Of a DNA stretch of 53,346 bases, positions 8,608-17,487 are shown piece after piece. A model generated the notes under the pieces. It was not told the origin of the DNA, did no database searches, and worked only from the letters and a program-made list of their open reading frames with translations. The position numbers and the translations under genes are program-made. The stretch's first letter is position 1, and the number at the start of each line of letters is the position of its first letter. The stretch comes from Tannerellaceae bacterium (lineage in GTDB: Bacteria > Bacteroidota > Bacteroidia > Bacteroidales > Tannerellaceae). The stretch lies in the NCBI GenBank assembly GCA_031280435.1, contig JAITGS010000014.1:1-53346 (forward strand). Direction: 5' to 3'.

Positions 8608-10911
8608 CTATTGATAAGAGTGCATCCCGGACAAGAGATAGTTCACACCGAAATAAGTCATAAGAACTACAAGGAAGGCAAGGGCTCCGGCCAGATTGAA
8701 GAGCCGGATGTTATTTCCTCCACCCCTCATCAGTCGCAAATGTAGCACGGCCGCATACGTGAGTATGCTGATAAGCGCCCATGTTTCCTTAGGGTCCCAG
8801 CCCCAATACCTTCCCCAGGATTCATTGGCCCAGATGGCTCCGAGAAATGTGCCCACCGTCATCAGGGCGAGGCCAATCCACATTGCCATTTCGCTTATTA
8901 GGGTCAACTCGGCGGCCCGCGTTTCGGCTATCACCTTCCCGCGTCCACAGCGCAGCAAAGCCAGATTGTAGATACCCAGCATGCAGCAAATTCCGAAGAA
9001 ACCGTATGCGGCTACTATCACCGCGACGTGAAACATGAGCCACGGAGATTTCAGTACCGGTACCAACAGCCCAATGGCGGGATTCATGCCGCTGATGCGG
9101 GCTACAAACAGTATTATTCCAGAGAAAAGAGTTGCAAGGGCCAGCACCGCAAGGTTTCGCCGGGCCAGCAAAAGTCCGCCGCACAAGCTTGCCCACGCAA
9201 CGTAGACCATAGTTTCGTAAGCATTGCTCCATGGGGCATAACCGCCGATGTGCCATCTCATACTCATGCCTATCATCTGAAAATGGAAGACAATGAGAAC
9301 GGCTATACCCAGCCCACGCCCCAGGAAGGTGAGCCGGCGATTGCTTCCGTACATTCCTGCGAACGTGACGGCCAGCAGGGCTCCGCCTAACAGCAGGTAT
9401 AGCAATTGGCAGAGCCGGAAGGGATCGAGGCGGTTGTATCGCAGCTCGGTGTCTATGCGTTTGGAATCGACGGCGAAGGTGCTGCGCGATTGCTGGAAGG
9501 CCAGTATGCCGTCTATGGCTGCAATGCCTGCGGAGGGGGAGGACGAGGACGCTGTGGTGCTGTTGCGGCAGATTATCCCGAAGAGCTCGTTTGCCCGCTC
9601 GGCGTCAACGGAGTCGAGCCGGGCAAGGTGCATCGGCGATGCCCATCTTTGGTCCGAATCTCCCGAGATCGGAAACAGGCGGAGGTGCTCCCAGGTAAGG
9701 AGAGCGTGCAGCAGCATCAGCTTCTCGTCGAGACGTATGATGTCTTTGTGGAATTTATTCCGGTGAGGCAAAGGTGTCCTGTGGGCCTCGTCCAGGTCTT
9801 TTTGTAGTATGTACTCGCCCTCGCGGAAGAAGGAAACGAAGGCCTGGGGCCCCGTCCCGAGTGAATGTTTGTGTGCTATGCTTTTGTTGGGGATGTCAAT
9901 GATGGGTGCCGGCATCCACTGCCTCGGATTGTTGGTGATACTGAGCAAAAATTCGTCGGGGCCGAATCCGGGAACCTTTCCGCCCTTATTGAGCTGCCGC
10001 AGCAGATCGATTGCTAGCGTATTCAGGGGCATGATGCGTCCGCCGGAAGACTGTACGGGCAGCTCGCCGAATTTCCTGGCAAGATCTTTATTGACGTCAT
10101 TGTATGGTACCTCATGGGCGTACTGAGCTGCGGCGGTTGCAGCCCATGATAGCATAATGACGAGGCCGATGGCTTTTGCGGCTCGTGCCTCCCTGAGCAT
10201 TTTGCGGAGATGCGAAAACCTGGAACGGGGCCCTGCTATAAAAATGATGAAGCCGAGAAGCAGGGCAGCGTATCCGGCGTAGGTGATGCTGCGCCCCGTG
10301 GCGTCGGATGTGAGGGACAGTATAGAGCCGCGCTCATCGCTGTCGAAGGATGCCTGGTATATCCGCCAGCCCTTATGATCGAGCACGTGATTCATGTAGA
10401 TTTCGGCCGGGAAGCTGTGCCCGTCGCTGTGGATTATGACCCGGCTCTCGTAGGAGGATGGGCTGTTTGAGCCTGGGTATCTCACCAAGGTAAATTGCTG
10501 TAACTCCACTTCGAAGGGCAGCTTCAGGCTCTGTGGGCCGCGAGCGGAGTTTGTGGCGATGACGCCACTGCGATCTCCTTCCCTGAGGTGAAGCTGTCCT
10601 TCGCGGCCAAGGAGGTGTGTAGCCGTCGCGCCTATCAGTATGATGATGAAGGCGGCATGGACTATATGTCCGCCGAGGCTCATGCTCCTCATCCTGCTGC
10701 CATGGAAGAGGCATCCGATGTATCCGGCGACAACCGCAAGCAATAGGAGGAAGAAGGCGGGATTGAGGTACACAAGTCGCATAGCCATGTCGGTACCCGC
10801 ATATTTTTCTATGACGGTAGCTGCGGCGAGCGCTATGCCCCAAATGATCATGAGGATGATGGAGGGGGTGGGGGATGAGAGGTATTTTAGGATGATGGTT
10901 TTCATTGTCAT
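8608..10911 (-). CDS. CcsBA-type cytochrome c biogenesis protein (ResB-CcsA fusion)
   Basis: 767 residues. The N-terminal third resembles ResB/CcsB: membrane helices at about 15-100, then a periplasmic domain and another helix near 210-225. The C-terminal half is CcsA, a multi-helix haem-handling domain with the tryptophan-rich motif WGRYWGWDPKETW at 699-711. CcsBA exports haem across the inner membrane and attaches it to CXXCH motifs of apocytochromes c in system II. The one-piece fusion is typical of Bacteroidota and epsilonproteobacteria. There is no cytochrome or nrf gene next to it in the window. Stop codon abuts the ~120-bp repeat. Confidence 0.92.
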   Translation of the reverse strand: MTMKTIILKYLSSPTPSIILMIIWGIALAAATVIEKYAGTDMAMRLVYLNPAFFLLLLAVVAGYIGCLFHGSRMRSMSLGGHIVHAAFIIILIGATATHLLGREGQLHLREGDRSGVIATNSARGPQSLKLPFEVELQQFTLVRYPGSNSPSSYESRVIIHSDGHSFPAEIYMNHVLDHKGWRIYQASFDSDERGSILSLTSDATGRSITYAGYAALLLGFIIFIAGPRSRFSHLRKMLREARAAKAIGLVIMLSWAATAAAQYAHEVPYNDVNKDLARKFGELPVQSSGGRIMPLNTLAIDLLRQLNKGGKVPGFGPDEFLLSITNNPRQWMPAPIIDIPNKSIAHKHSLGTGPQAFVSFFREGEYILQKDLDEAHRTPLPHRNKFHKDIIRLDEKLMLLHALLTWEHLRLFPISGDSDQRWASPMHLARLDSVDAERANELFGIICRNSTTASSSSPSAGIAAIDGILAFQQSRSTFAVDSKRIDTELRYNRLDPFRLCQLLYLLLGGALLAVTFAGMYGSNRRLTFLGRGLGIAVLIVFHFQMIGMSMRWHIGGYAPWSNAYETMVYVAWASLCGGLLLARRNLAVLALATLFSGIILFVARISGMNPAIGLLVPVLKSPWLMFHVAVIVAAYGFFGICCMLGIYNLALLRCGRGKVIAETRAAELTLISEMAMWIGLALMTVGTFLGAIWANESWGRYWGWDPKETWALISILTYAAVLHLRLMRGGGNNIRLFNLAGALAFLVVLMTYFGVNYLLSGMHSYQ

Positions 10912-10966
10912 TGGTGATATAAGTTGATTTGTGGTGATATGCCGGTTGTGGCCGGGCGATGTGCAT

Positions 10967-11000
10967 AAAAGAGGCCGCCCAACGCTAATCGGGCAGCCTC
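10967..11000 (-). terminator. rho-independent terminator of the hexokinase gene
   Basis: On the minus strand GAGGCTGCCC pairs with GGGCGGCCTC around a 10-base loop (one mismatch), followed by TTTT. It begins 27 bp after the hexokinase stop. Confidence 0.75.
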
Positions 11001-11026
11001 GTATGAACCGGAATGTCTTGGCCTGC

Positions 11027-12235
11027 TCAAGATAGCGCGGCGATGGCCGAGCCTATGAGGTTAGCGTTATCCATCTTGTCGATGTCGACAGTGACGTTGC
11101 GGCAACTCATGCTGTCGAGAAGTTCGCGTAAAGTGATTGCTACGATGGCTTTGTAGTTGAGTCCCTTGCGGTCGTCGCTCCAGAAGAGGCTTCCTTCGGC
11201 GATTAGCCGTATGCGCTTAACCGACGGGAGGTAGTTGGTGAGTACGAGTACCAATCCGGCAAGCGATGCGGCGACGAGTTTTGCGGACCGTTCGTATATC
11301 TGCCTTGCGACTTGTACGTGCTGCTCCTTGTAGACGTCGGGATAGCTCATCATTGTCGTCAGCTTTTGCGCATCGAAGTCTTTCTCGAAATCGTCTCCCG
11401 GGAATACGGCCTTGAGGAGCTCTCCGAGGTACATGCCGGATACGGCTTTCTCGAATCGCTGTGTCCCCATCTTGTCGGAGAGTGCATCCACGATGTTGTC
11501 GACATGTGTCATGAAAGGCGGCTTGAAGTTCCCGGACTCAAGGTTGACCGGCAGGAGTCCGGTGAGCCCAAGATCTTTGCCGAGCTTGGTGATATTGTCT
11601 GCGGGGATGAAGGTAGCCATGTTTGTTCCAGTCCCGACGATCAATCCGATGTAGGCATCGTACTCACTTGAGGTGAGCCCGGCGAAGAGGCTTGCCACGG
11701 TGTCATTGACGACCTTGATGCTGCTGAACTTAGGGGAAGTGATCTTGTTGAGGTAGTCGAGCAGAGGCTTTCCTATGGGCTTTCCTCCCATGCCGGGGAT
11801 GTTGACTCCCTTTGTCCACCGCAATAGCTTGGCGTCGCCACCCTTGAGGGATTCGGCAGGGTAGGAGAAGCAATAACCGATGGGGATCTCTCCCTGGCGC
11901 TTGATTTCCTTGATCAGGTTGGCCTGCTCCTGGTAGAGCTGCTCCTCGGTGAAGCCTGGTGTCTTCATCATCGAGAGGTCTTTCTTGAAGCCATTCTCCG
12001 GACGTATGGTAGGCTCGCCGTCCTTGAAGTCAACCGACGCTACGCGATAGTTGGTTCCTCCGAGGTCGAGCACGAACGCCTGTCCGTCTACGTTGTCTGT
12101 TTTAGGATTGATGAAGGTTGGGATGCATTGTACCTCCTGGTTTTCCGTACTCAGCCCTTCTTCTACTCTTTTCTGCAGGGATTCTGCAATCTCTTTAAGT
12201 TGCTCAGTGTTGAGCGCAAAAATGTTATTCTCCAT
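11027..12235 (-). CDS. hexokinase (Bacteroides type)
   Basis: 402 residues with the eukaryote-like hexokinase fold found in Bacteroides. It phosphorylates glucose and other hexoses with ATP in the cytoplasm, the first step of glycolysis. Seen: phosphate-1 loop VLDLGGTNYR (55-64), glucose-binding SYPAESLKGGD and TKGVNIPGM regions (124-149), catalytic Asp178 in VVNDT (175-179), and phosphate-2 loop GTGTN (201-205). It is transcribed alone, divergent from menA, and ends at a clear terminator. Length and motifs are normal. Confidence 0.93.
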   Translation of the reverse strand: MENNIFALNTEQLKEIAESLQKRVEEGLSTENQEVQCIPTFINPKTDNVDGQAFVLDLGGTNYRVASVDFKDGEPTIRPENGFKKDLSMMKTPGFTEEQLYQEQANLIKEIKRQGEIPIGYCFSYPAESLKGGDAKLLRWTKGVNIPGMGGKPIGKPLLDYLNKITSPKFSSIKVVNDTVASLFAGLTSSEYDAYIGLIVGTGTNMATFIPADNITKLGKDLGLTGLLPVNLESGNFKPPFMTHVDNIVDALSDKMGTQRFEKAVSGMYLGELLKAVFPGDDFEKDFDAQKLTTMMSYPDVYKEQHVQVARQIYERSAKLVAASLAGLVLVLTNYLPSVKRIRLIAEGSLFWSDDRKGLNYKAIVAITLRELLDSMSCRNVTVDIDKMDNANLIGSAIAALS

Positions 12236-12291
12236 TTAATTAGAATTTAAGTAATAATTGAACGGCATAAAAGTAGTCAAAAAGAATTTGG

Positions 12292-13215
12292 ATGCAAGAG
12301 AAAGCGCGCGTACATTTGGGCAATTTAACAGACATGATACCGACAAAGATCTCCCATTGGCTTCAAGCCTCCCGACCGTTTACGCTGCCCGCATCGGTTA
12401 GTCCCGTACTTGTTGGTGCGGCCCTGGCCCTGCGCGACGATTGCTTCCTTCCGCTGAACGCAGCGCTATGCCTGCTGGTGGCCGTGTCGGCTCAGGTAGC
12501 CAGCAACTATGCCAACGATTATTTCGATTACCGTAACGGCTCGGATACATCCGAGCGCCTTGGGCCTCCCCGAGCTGTGGCCAGCGGATGGATCTCCGCG
12601 GGCGCCATGCTACGGGCCACTCTGATAGCTGTGATGATCGCCTGCGTCTGCGGTTTTTCTCTGGCGATGCTGGCCGGCTGGGAGCTTCTGCTCGTCGGGC
12701 TGGCGATAGTGCTGTGCGTGCCGGCCTATTCGGCCGGCCCCTGGCCCTTGTCGCGTAAGGGATTGGGCGACGTCTGCGTTGTGATCTTCTATGGCTTGGT
12801 GCCGGTGGGCTTCACCTACTATGTTCAGGCAGGGAGGTTCGGCACGCTCGCGATGCTGCTCGGCGCAGGCACAGGATTGCTTGCTGCCAATATACTTGTG
12901 GCCAATAACTGTCGGGACTGCGAGGAAGACCGCCGATCGGGCAAGCGCACTACGGTGGTGATGTTCGGCATGCGCTTCGGGCAGATGCTTTATATGTTCA
13001 ACAATGTAACGGCGATGCTACTCATGCTGATACTGCTTCGAGGGGCTCCGGCATGGTTCGTGCTGCCTTATGCCGCCGTGGGGGCGATGATGATCCGCAC
13101 GTGGCGAAGCCTGTGCAGCCGTAGCGGACGCGAGCTGATACCGGTGCTGGTTCATACGTCGCGCAATTTGCTGCTGTACGCTCTGCTGGCGGCATGGATG
13201 GCGATAGCGCATTAG
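12292..13215 (+). CDS. menA: 1,4-dihydroxy-2-naphthoate polyprenyltransferase MenA
   Basis: 307 residues from the first ATG. An in-frame ATG at 12334 (residue 15) directly precedes the conserved ISHWLQASRPFTLP start region and may be the true start. This UbiA-family membrane enzyme attaches a polyprenyl chain to DHNA in menaquinone synthesis. Both Asp-rich motifs are present: NDYFDYRNGSD (75-85) and NNCRDCEEDRRSGKRT (205-220). About eight to nine transmembrane helices are visible. It stands alone, divergent from hexokinase, with no other men genes in the window. Confidence 0.93.
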   Translation: MQEKARVHLGNLTDMIPTKISHWLQASRPFTLPASVSPVLVGAALALRDDCFLPLNAALCLLVAVSAQVASNYANDYFDYRNGSDTSERLGPPRAVASGWISAGAMLRATLIAVMIACVCGFSLAMLAGWELLLVGLAIVLCVPAYSAGPWPLSRKGLGDVCVVIFYGLVPVGFTYYVQAGRFGTLAMLLGAGTGLLAANILVANNCRDCEEDRRSGKRTTVVMFGMRFGQMLYMFNNVTAMLLMLILLRGAPAWFVLPYAAVGAMMIRTWRSLCSRSGRELIPVLVHTSRNLLLYALLAAWMAIAH

Positions 13216-13282
13216 CGATCCGGCATGGGGCGGATATGTCGCAGGCCGGATCGGCATCATCTGCGGCCTCCCTTAATTCTTT

Positions 13283-13290
13283 TATCTTTG
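13283..13290 (+). promoter_or_regulatory. putative tsaC promoter (-7 element)
   Basis: TATCTTTG, a perfect TAnnTTTG, 33 bp before the ATG of tsaC. Confidence 0.6.
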
Positions 13291-13323
13291 CTTTCGGTTC
13301 AATCTTGCTTAATATAATAGAAT

Positions 13324-13896
13324 ATGACAGATGAAATTAACAAAGCATGCAAAGCTATGCATCAGGGAGGCATCATACTGTTCCCCTCCGATACCATTTG
13401 GGGCATAGGCTGCGATGCAACGAACGAACTTGCCGTGGAGCGCATCTTCTCCGTCAAGAACAGGAGCGAGAGCAATCCGCTGCCGGCAATAGTAGGCAGC
13501 TTAGAGCAGTTATGCGAGTACGTCGACATGCCCTCGGCCGAGGTTATGGCATTCATGGAGTCGTTCGGCACTCCCCTCACCGTAGTCTACCCGCGCTCGC
13601 GCAAGCTTGCGCACAACCTGCCGGCATCCGACGGAAGTATAGGCATACGCCTCACCAAAGATCCGTTCGTGAAGCAGCTCTGCCTGACATTAGGCCGGCC
13701 CCTGGTAGCTACATCCGCAAACCTGAGCGGACAGCCTGCCCCGAAGCAGTTCGACGACATTCCGTCGCAGATATTGTCCGCCGTCGACTACGTCTTCGAG
13801 TATCGCCGCGTAGCGGTTCCGATGCTTTATCCCATGCTCCCTTCCTCCGTGGTGCGCATCAGCACTGACGGCAGGCTTATAGACTTCATACGATGA
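13324..13896 (+). CDS. tsaC: L-threonylcarbamoyladenylate synthase (TsaC/YrdC/Sua5 domain)
   Basis: 190 residues, the short form with only the YrdC domain. It makes threonylcarbamoyl-AMP from threonine, bicarbonate and ATP for the t6A37 modification of tRNAs reading ANN codons. Seen: ILFPSDTIWGIGCD (18-31), the KNRxxxNPLP ligand loop (42-51) and SANLSG (near 136-141). The stop overlaps the next start as ATGA, so translation of the sugar transferase is probably coupled to it. Confidence 0.92.
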   Translation: MTDEINKACKAMHQGGIILFPSDTIWGIGCDATNELAVERIFSVKNRSESNPLPAIVGSLEQLCEYVDMPSAEVMAFMESFGTPLTVVYPRSRKLAHNLPASDGSIGIRLTKDPFVKQLCLTLGRPLVATSANLSGQPAPKQFDDIPSQILSAVDYVFEYRRVAVPMLYPMLPSSVVRISTDGRLIDFIR

Positions 13897-15257
13897 GCGG
13901 CGGCGGCAGGCAAACCCTGAAGTATCTCGCAGCCGATTTCCTCTCGGCCTCCATGGCCTGGATGATGTTCAACGTACTGCGCTATTACGAGGTTGCGCTT
14001 TACCTCGGCTTCGGACGGCTTTCCGATTATATGACCTACAAGGTGGTATGGGAGGTGCAGCTTTGCGTTCCCTTCTTCTGGATCGTGCTCTACTACTTTT
14101 CGGGATACTATAACCGAACCTTCGGCAAGTCCGGCATGGACGACTTTTTCGGCACGCTGCTCTCGGTAGCGCTGGGAACTACCGTGCTCTTCTTCATCAT
14201 AGTCCTGAACGACATACCCTACTCCTTCGAGGTCTACTATCGCTTCTTCTTCTTCCTCTTCGGGGTGCACTTTGCCCTCACCTACCTGTTCCGCACCCTT
14301 GTCACGGCCGACGGCAGGCGCAGGGTTCGCCGCGGGGAGTGGGTCATACGCACACTGATTATCGGCCGAGGCGAGACGGCCGACAGTATATGCCGCCACC
14401 TCTCCGAAACGGGATACAGGGTGCAGGCCTGCCTCGGCGAAGACGAAATCGACAGCCGGCTGAACGGCATCCTGGCCGACGAGCGTATAGACGAGATTAT
14501 AGTGGCGGCAGACTCCACCGACCACGACCGCCTTCCGGCTCTGCTCTACTCACTCTATCACTGCAAATGTCCGCTCAAGATAGTGGCAACCAAGCCCGGC
14601 CCGCTTTCGAGAGCACGGCTGAGCAACATACGCGGATTGCCGCTGGTAGACGTCACCGACAATAATTTCTCCGAAGCAGGCAAGAACATCAAGCTCTGGA
14701 CGGACAAGCTGGTCGCAGCCCTGGCCCTCATTATCCTCCTTCCGTTATATATATATATAATGTGTAGGGTACGGAGGGATTCGCCCGGCCCGGTGATATT
14801 CCGTCAGGAGCGCACGGGCTATCGCGGCAAGCCCTTCATGATGTACAAGTTTCGCACCATGTTCGTTGGCGCCGAAGACAGCGGCCCGCTGCTCGCCTCG
14901 GACAACGACGCCCGCGTAACGCCCTTCGGCCGCTTCATGCGCAAGTACAGGCTCGACGAGCTGCCGCAGTTCTGGAACGTACTCAGGGGCGACATGTCGC
15001 TGGTGGGGCCGCGACCGGAGCGCAAGCACTTCATCGACCTCATCGTCAGGCAAGCCCCCTGGTATTATCTCCTCCATAACGTCCGGCCCGGCATAACATC
15101 GCTCGGGATGGTGAAGTACGGATATGCGCACAGCGTGGAGCAGATGCTCGAACGCCTCGAATACGACATGCTCTACTACGAGAACATGTCGCTCGGCTTC
15201 GATCTCACCATACTGGCCTATACCGTGCGCACGGTTTTCACCGGCAAAGGCGTATGA
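13893..15257 (+). CDS. polyprenyl-phosphate sugar-1-phosphate transferase (WbaP/EPS type)
   Basis: 454 residues. Four N-terminal transmembrane helices (about 10-125), then a Rossmann-like CoA-binding_3 domain (about 145-250), a further helix near 275-295, and a C-terminal bacterial sugar transferase domain containing RQERTGYRGKPFMMYKFRTM, the DELPQFWNVLRGDMSLVGPRPE catalytic region and the GITSLGMVKYGYA region. Such proteins load the first sugar phosphate onto undecaprenyl phosphate to begin capsule, exopolysaccharide or O-glycan synthesis at the inner membrane. It overlaps tsaC by 4 bp; no other glycan genes follow, so the pathway is not identified. Confidence 0.88.
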   Translation: MSGGGRQTLKYLAADFLSASMAWMMFNVLRYYEVALYLGFGRLSDYMTYKVVWEVQLCVPFFWIVLYYFSGYYNRTFGKSGMDDFFGTLLSVALGTTVLFFIIVLNDIPYSFEVYYRFFFFLFGVHFALTYLFRTLVTADGRRRVRRGEWVIRTLIIGRGETADSICRHLSETGYRVQACLGEDEIDSRLNGILADERIDEIIVAADSTDHDRLPALLYSLYHCKCPLKIVATKPGPLSRARLSNIRGLPLVDVTDNNFSEAGKNIKLWTDKLVAALALIILLPLYIYIMCRVRRDSPGPVIFRQERTGYRGKPFMMYKFRTMFVGAEDSGPLLASDNDARVTPFGRFMRKYRLDELPQFWNVLRGDMSLVGPRPERKHFIDLIVRQAPWYYLLHNVRPGITSLGMVKYGYAHSVEQMLERLEYDMLYYENMSLGFDLTILAYTVRTVFTGKGV

Positions 15258-15303
15258 CGGCAAAGCATACATCAGGTTTTATTCACTCAAACACAATTAA
15301 GAC

Positions 15304-17070
15304 ATGACATACTTCTACCGATTCCTGCGCTGGCGCGAAGAGCACGTACAGGAGAAGACCTTCGTACTCTTCGTAAGCTTTCTGGTAGGAATCTGTTCGG
15401 CAGCCGCAGCGCTTGCCCTCAAGCAGATGATCCACCTTGTGCAATCGCTTCTCACCGAAAACATGGACGTCGTAGGCGCCAACTATCTCTACCTCCTCTA
15501 TCCCGTGATGGGCATACTGCTGGCCGGAATCTTCGTTCGATACATAGTGAGGGACGACATAAGCCACGGCGTCACCAAAATACTGTACGCAATCTCGCAG
15601 CGCAAGAGCCGCATCAAACCCCACAACATGTGGAGCTCGCTCGTAGCAAGTTCGCTCACGATAGGGCTGGGCGGCTCCGTAGGCGCAGAGGCCCCCATCG
15701 TACTCACCGGCGCCGCAATGGGATCTAACCTCGGACGGCTCTTCCGTCTGGACCAGAAGAACCTTATGCTGCTGGTAGGCTGCGGAGCCGCCGGAGCCGT
15801 AGCCGGCATCTTCAAGGCGCCCATCGCCGGGCTCGTGTTCGTCATAGAGGTGCTCATGCTCGACCTCACCATGACCTCCGTGATGCCGTTGCTGATCACC
15901 TCCGTCACCGCCGCAACCGTATCCTACATAGTCACCGGCCCGGCAGCCATGTTTTCATTTTCGCAGACCGAGACCTTCGAGATGGTACGCATCCCCTACG
16001 TCCTCGTCCTGGGCATAGCATGCGGGCTGCTCTCCCTCTACGTCACAAGGATGATGAGCAGCGTCGAGGCCTTCCTCGGCCGGCTCGGCCACTGGCAAAA
16101 GTTCCTCCTCTGCGGCGCCGCCCTCAGCATACTCATCTTCCTGCTGCCCCCGCTCTACGGCGAAGGATACGACACCATATCATCGCTGCTCGGCGGACGC
16201 TTCGACAACATCACCGACAGGAGCCTCTTCTACCCACTGCGCCACACCTACTTCGGCCCCGTGCTCTTCCTGCTCCTCATCGTCCTCACCAAAGTTTTCG
16301 CCTCCACGGCCACCAACGGAGGAGGAGGCTGCGGCGGAGTATTTGCCCCAAGCCTCTACCTGGGCTGCATCCTCGGATTCATGTTTGCCCATACGCTGAA
16401 CTACTTCGGCTTCTTCCCCAACCTGCCCGAGAAAAACTTCGCCCTCATGGGTATGGGCGGCGTCATGGCAGGCATAATGCACGCCCCGCTGACAGGCGTT
16501 TTCCTCATAGCCGAGCTCACCGGGGGCTACAACCTCTTCCTTCCGCTCATGCTCGTATCGATCAGCTCCTACCTCACCATCCGCATCTTCGAGCCGCACA
16601 GCATCTATACCATGCGACTGGCCCGCAAGGGCGAACTGCTCACGCATCACAAGGACAAGGCCGTCCTCACGCTGCTGCACACCCGCGGCATCATCGAGAA
16701 AGACTTCGAGGCCCTGGCCCCCGGCATGAACCTGGGCGACGTCGTTCAGGCCATAGGCCGAAGCCACCGAAACACCTTCCCGGTAGTAGACAGTAGCGGG
16801 CTGCTGACCGGACTTGTGCAGCTCGACGACATCCGCAACATCATTTTCAGGCCTGAGCTGTACCGCCGCTTCCAGGTTTCCAAGTTCATGGTATCGCCCC
16901 CGGCCCGCCTTGTCATCAACATGCCCATGGAGAAGGTCATGCAAGTCTTCGACGATACCAAAGCCTGGACATTGCCCGTAGTCGACGAGCGCGGACGCTA
17001 CGTCGGCTTCATGTCGAAGTCAAAGATCTTCAACTCCTACCGCGAAATCCTGACCGACGTGATAAACTGA
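15304..17070 (+). CDS. ClC-family chloride channel/transporter with C-terminal CBS pair
   Basis: 588 residues. The ClC membrane core (about 20-440) shows the selectivity and gate motifs GGSVGAEAP (123-131, gating Glu129), GAAGAVAGIFKAPIAG (161-176) and GGGGCGGVFAPS (339-350). Two CBS domains follow (about 450-585), with the second containing PVVDERGRYVGFMSKSKI. ClC proteins move chloride or exchange it for protons; the CBS pair usually senses adenine nucleotides. The gene begins 46 bp after the sugar transferase and may be in the same transcript. No anomalies. Confidence 0.93.
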   Translation: MTYFYRFLRWREEHVQEKTFVLFVSFLVGICSAAAALALKQMIHLVQSLLTENMDVVGANYLYLLYPVMGILLAGIFVRYIVRDDISHGVTKILYAISQRKSRIKPHNMWSSLVASSLTIGLGGSVGAEAPIVLTGAAMGSNLGRLFRLDQKNLMLLVGCGAAGAVAGIFKAPIAGLVFVIEVLMLDLTMTSVMPLLITSVTAATVSYIVTGPAAMFSFSQTETFEMVRIPYVLVLGIACGLLSLYVTRMMSSVEAFLGRLGHWQKFLLCGAALSILIFLLPPLYGEGYDTISSLLGGRFDNITDRSLFYPLRHTYFGPVLFLLLIVLTKVFASTATNGGGGCGGVFAPSLYLGCILGFMFAHTLNYFGFFPNLPEKNFALMGMGGVMAGIMHAPLTGVFLIAELTGGYNLFLPLMLVSISSYLTIRIFEPHSIYTMRLARKGELLTHHKDKAVLTLLHTRGIIEKDFEALAPGMNLGDVVQAIGRSHRNTFPVVDSSGLLTGLVQLDDIRNIIFRPELYRRFQVSKFMVSPPARLVINMPMEKVMQVFDDTKAWTLPVVDERGRYVGFMSKSKIFNSYREILTDVIN

Positions 17071-17115
17071 GGCGCATAGCCCTCAGTCGGGACAGGTCCG
17101 CAAAACCGTAAATTG

Positions 17116-17235
17116 GGAACTTCTAATAATTAGATTTTTCAAGGCTTGCGACAGAGGCAAAAGCGGAGTGTACTTTAGTACATGAGCATTTTGCCGACGG
17201 AGCATAACGCAGAAAAAACAATTAGTAGAAGTTCC
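17116..17235. repeat. ~120-bp inverted-repeat element, complete copy
   Basis: Bounded by GGAACTTCTAATAATT and its near inverse AATTAGTAGAAGTTCC. The interior holds a hairpin built from GGCAAAA ... GTAC-TTTA-GTAC ... TTTTGCC. Closely matches the copy at 17363. No coding capacity. Lies 46 bp after the ClC gene. Confidence 0.88.
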
Positions 17236-17243
17236 AAAAATCA

Positions 17244-17280
17244 AGAGGCCGCCTTGCATAATTGCTCGGCGGCCTCTTTC
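17244..17280. terminator. hairpin, possible terminator between repeat copies
   Basis: AGAGGCCGCC and GGCGGCCTCT form a perfect 10-bp stem with a 14-base loop. The T tract after it is short on the plus strand; on the minus strand TTGATTTTT follows. It may terminate ClC transcripts, or transcripts of the minus-strand DUF6261-like gene. Confidence 0.45.
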
Positions 17281-17322
17281 AGTGTTATTAAGCTTAAAAT
17301 TCAATTTCCTTTTTCCTGTATC

Positions 17323-17346
17323 GGAACTTCTAATAATTAGATTTTA
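17323..17346. repeat. truncated left end of the ~120-bp element
   Basis: GGAACTTCTAATAATTAG is identical to the left terminus of the copy at 17116, after which similarity is lost. It is a partial third copy within 400 bp. Confidence 0.65.
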
Positions 17347-17362
17347 GTAAAGCTTCCGGTTT

Positions 17363-17484
17363 GGGAGCTCCTAATAATTGAATTTTTCGAGGCTTGCGAC
17401 GGAGGCAAAAGCGGAGTGTACTTTAGTACATGAGCATTTTGCCGACGGAGCATAACGAAGAAAAAACAATTAGTAGGAGTTCCC
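17363..17484. repeat. ~120-bp inverted-repeat element, complete copy next to DUF6261-like gene
   Basis: Bounded by GGGAGCTCCTAATAATTG and CAATTAGTAGGAGTTCCC, with the same interior as the copy at 17116 (GGAGTGTACTTTAGTACATG and so on). The changed bases in the two ends compensate each other, so the inverted repeat is kept. Its right end lies 3 bp after the stop codon of the minus-strand gene. Confidence 0.88.
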
Positions 17485-17487
17485 AAG

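Noticed and set aside
13218..13255. GATCCGGC...GCCGGATC hairpin after menA as a terminator
   Set aside because: No T tract follows; kept only as a possible structure.
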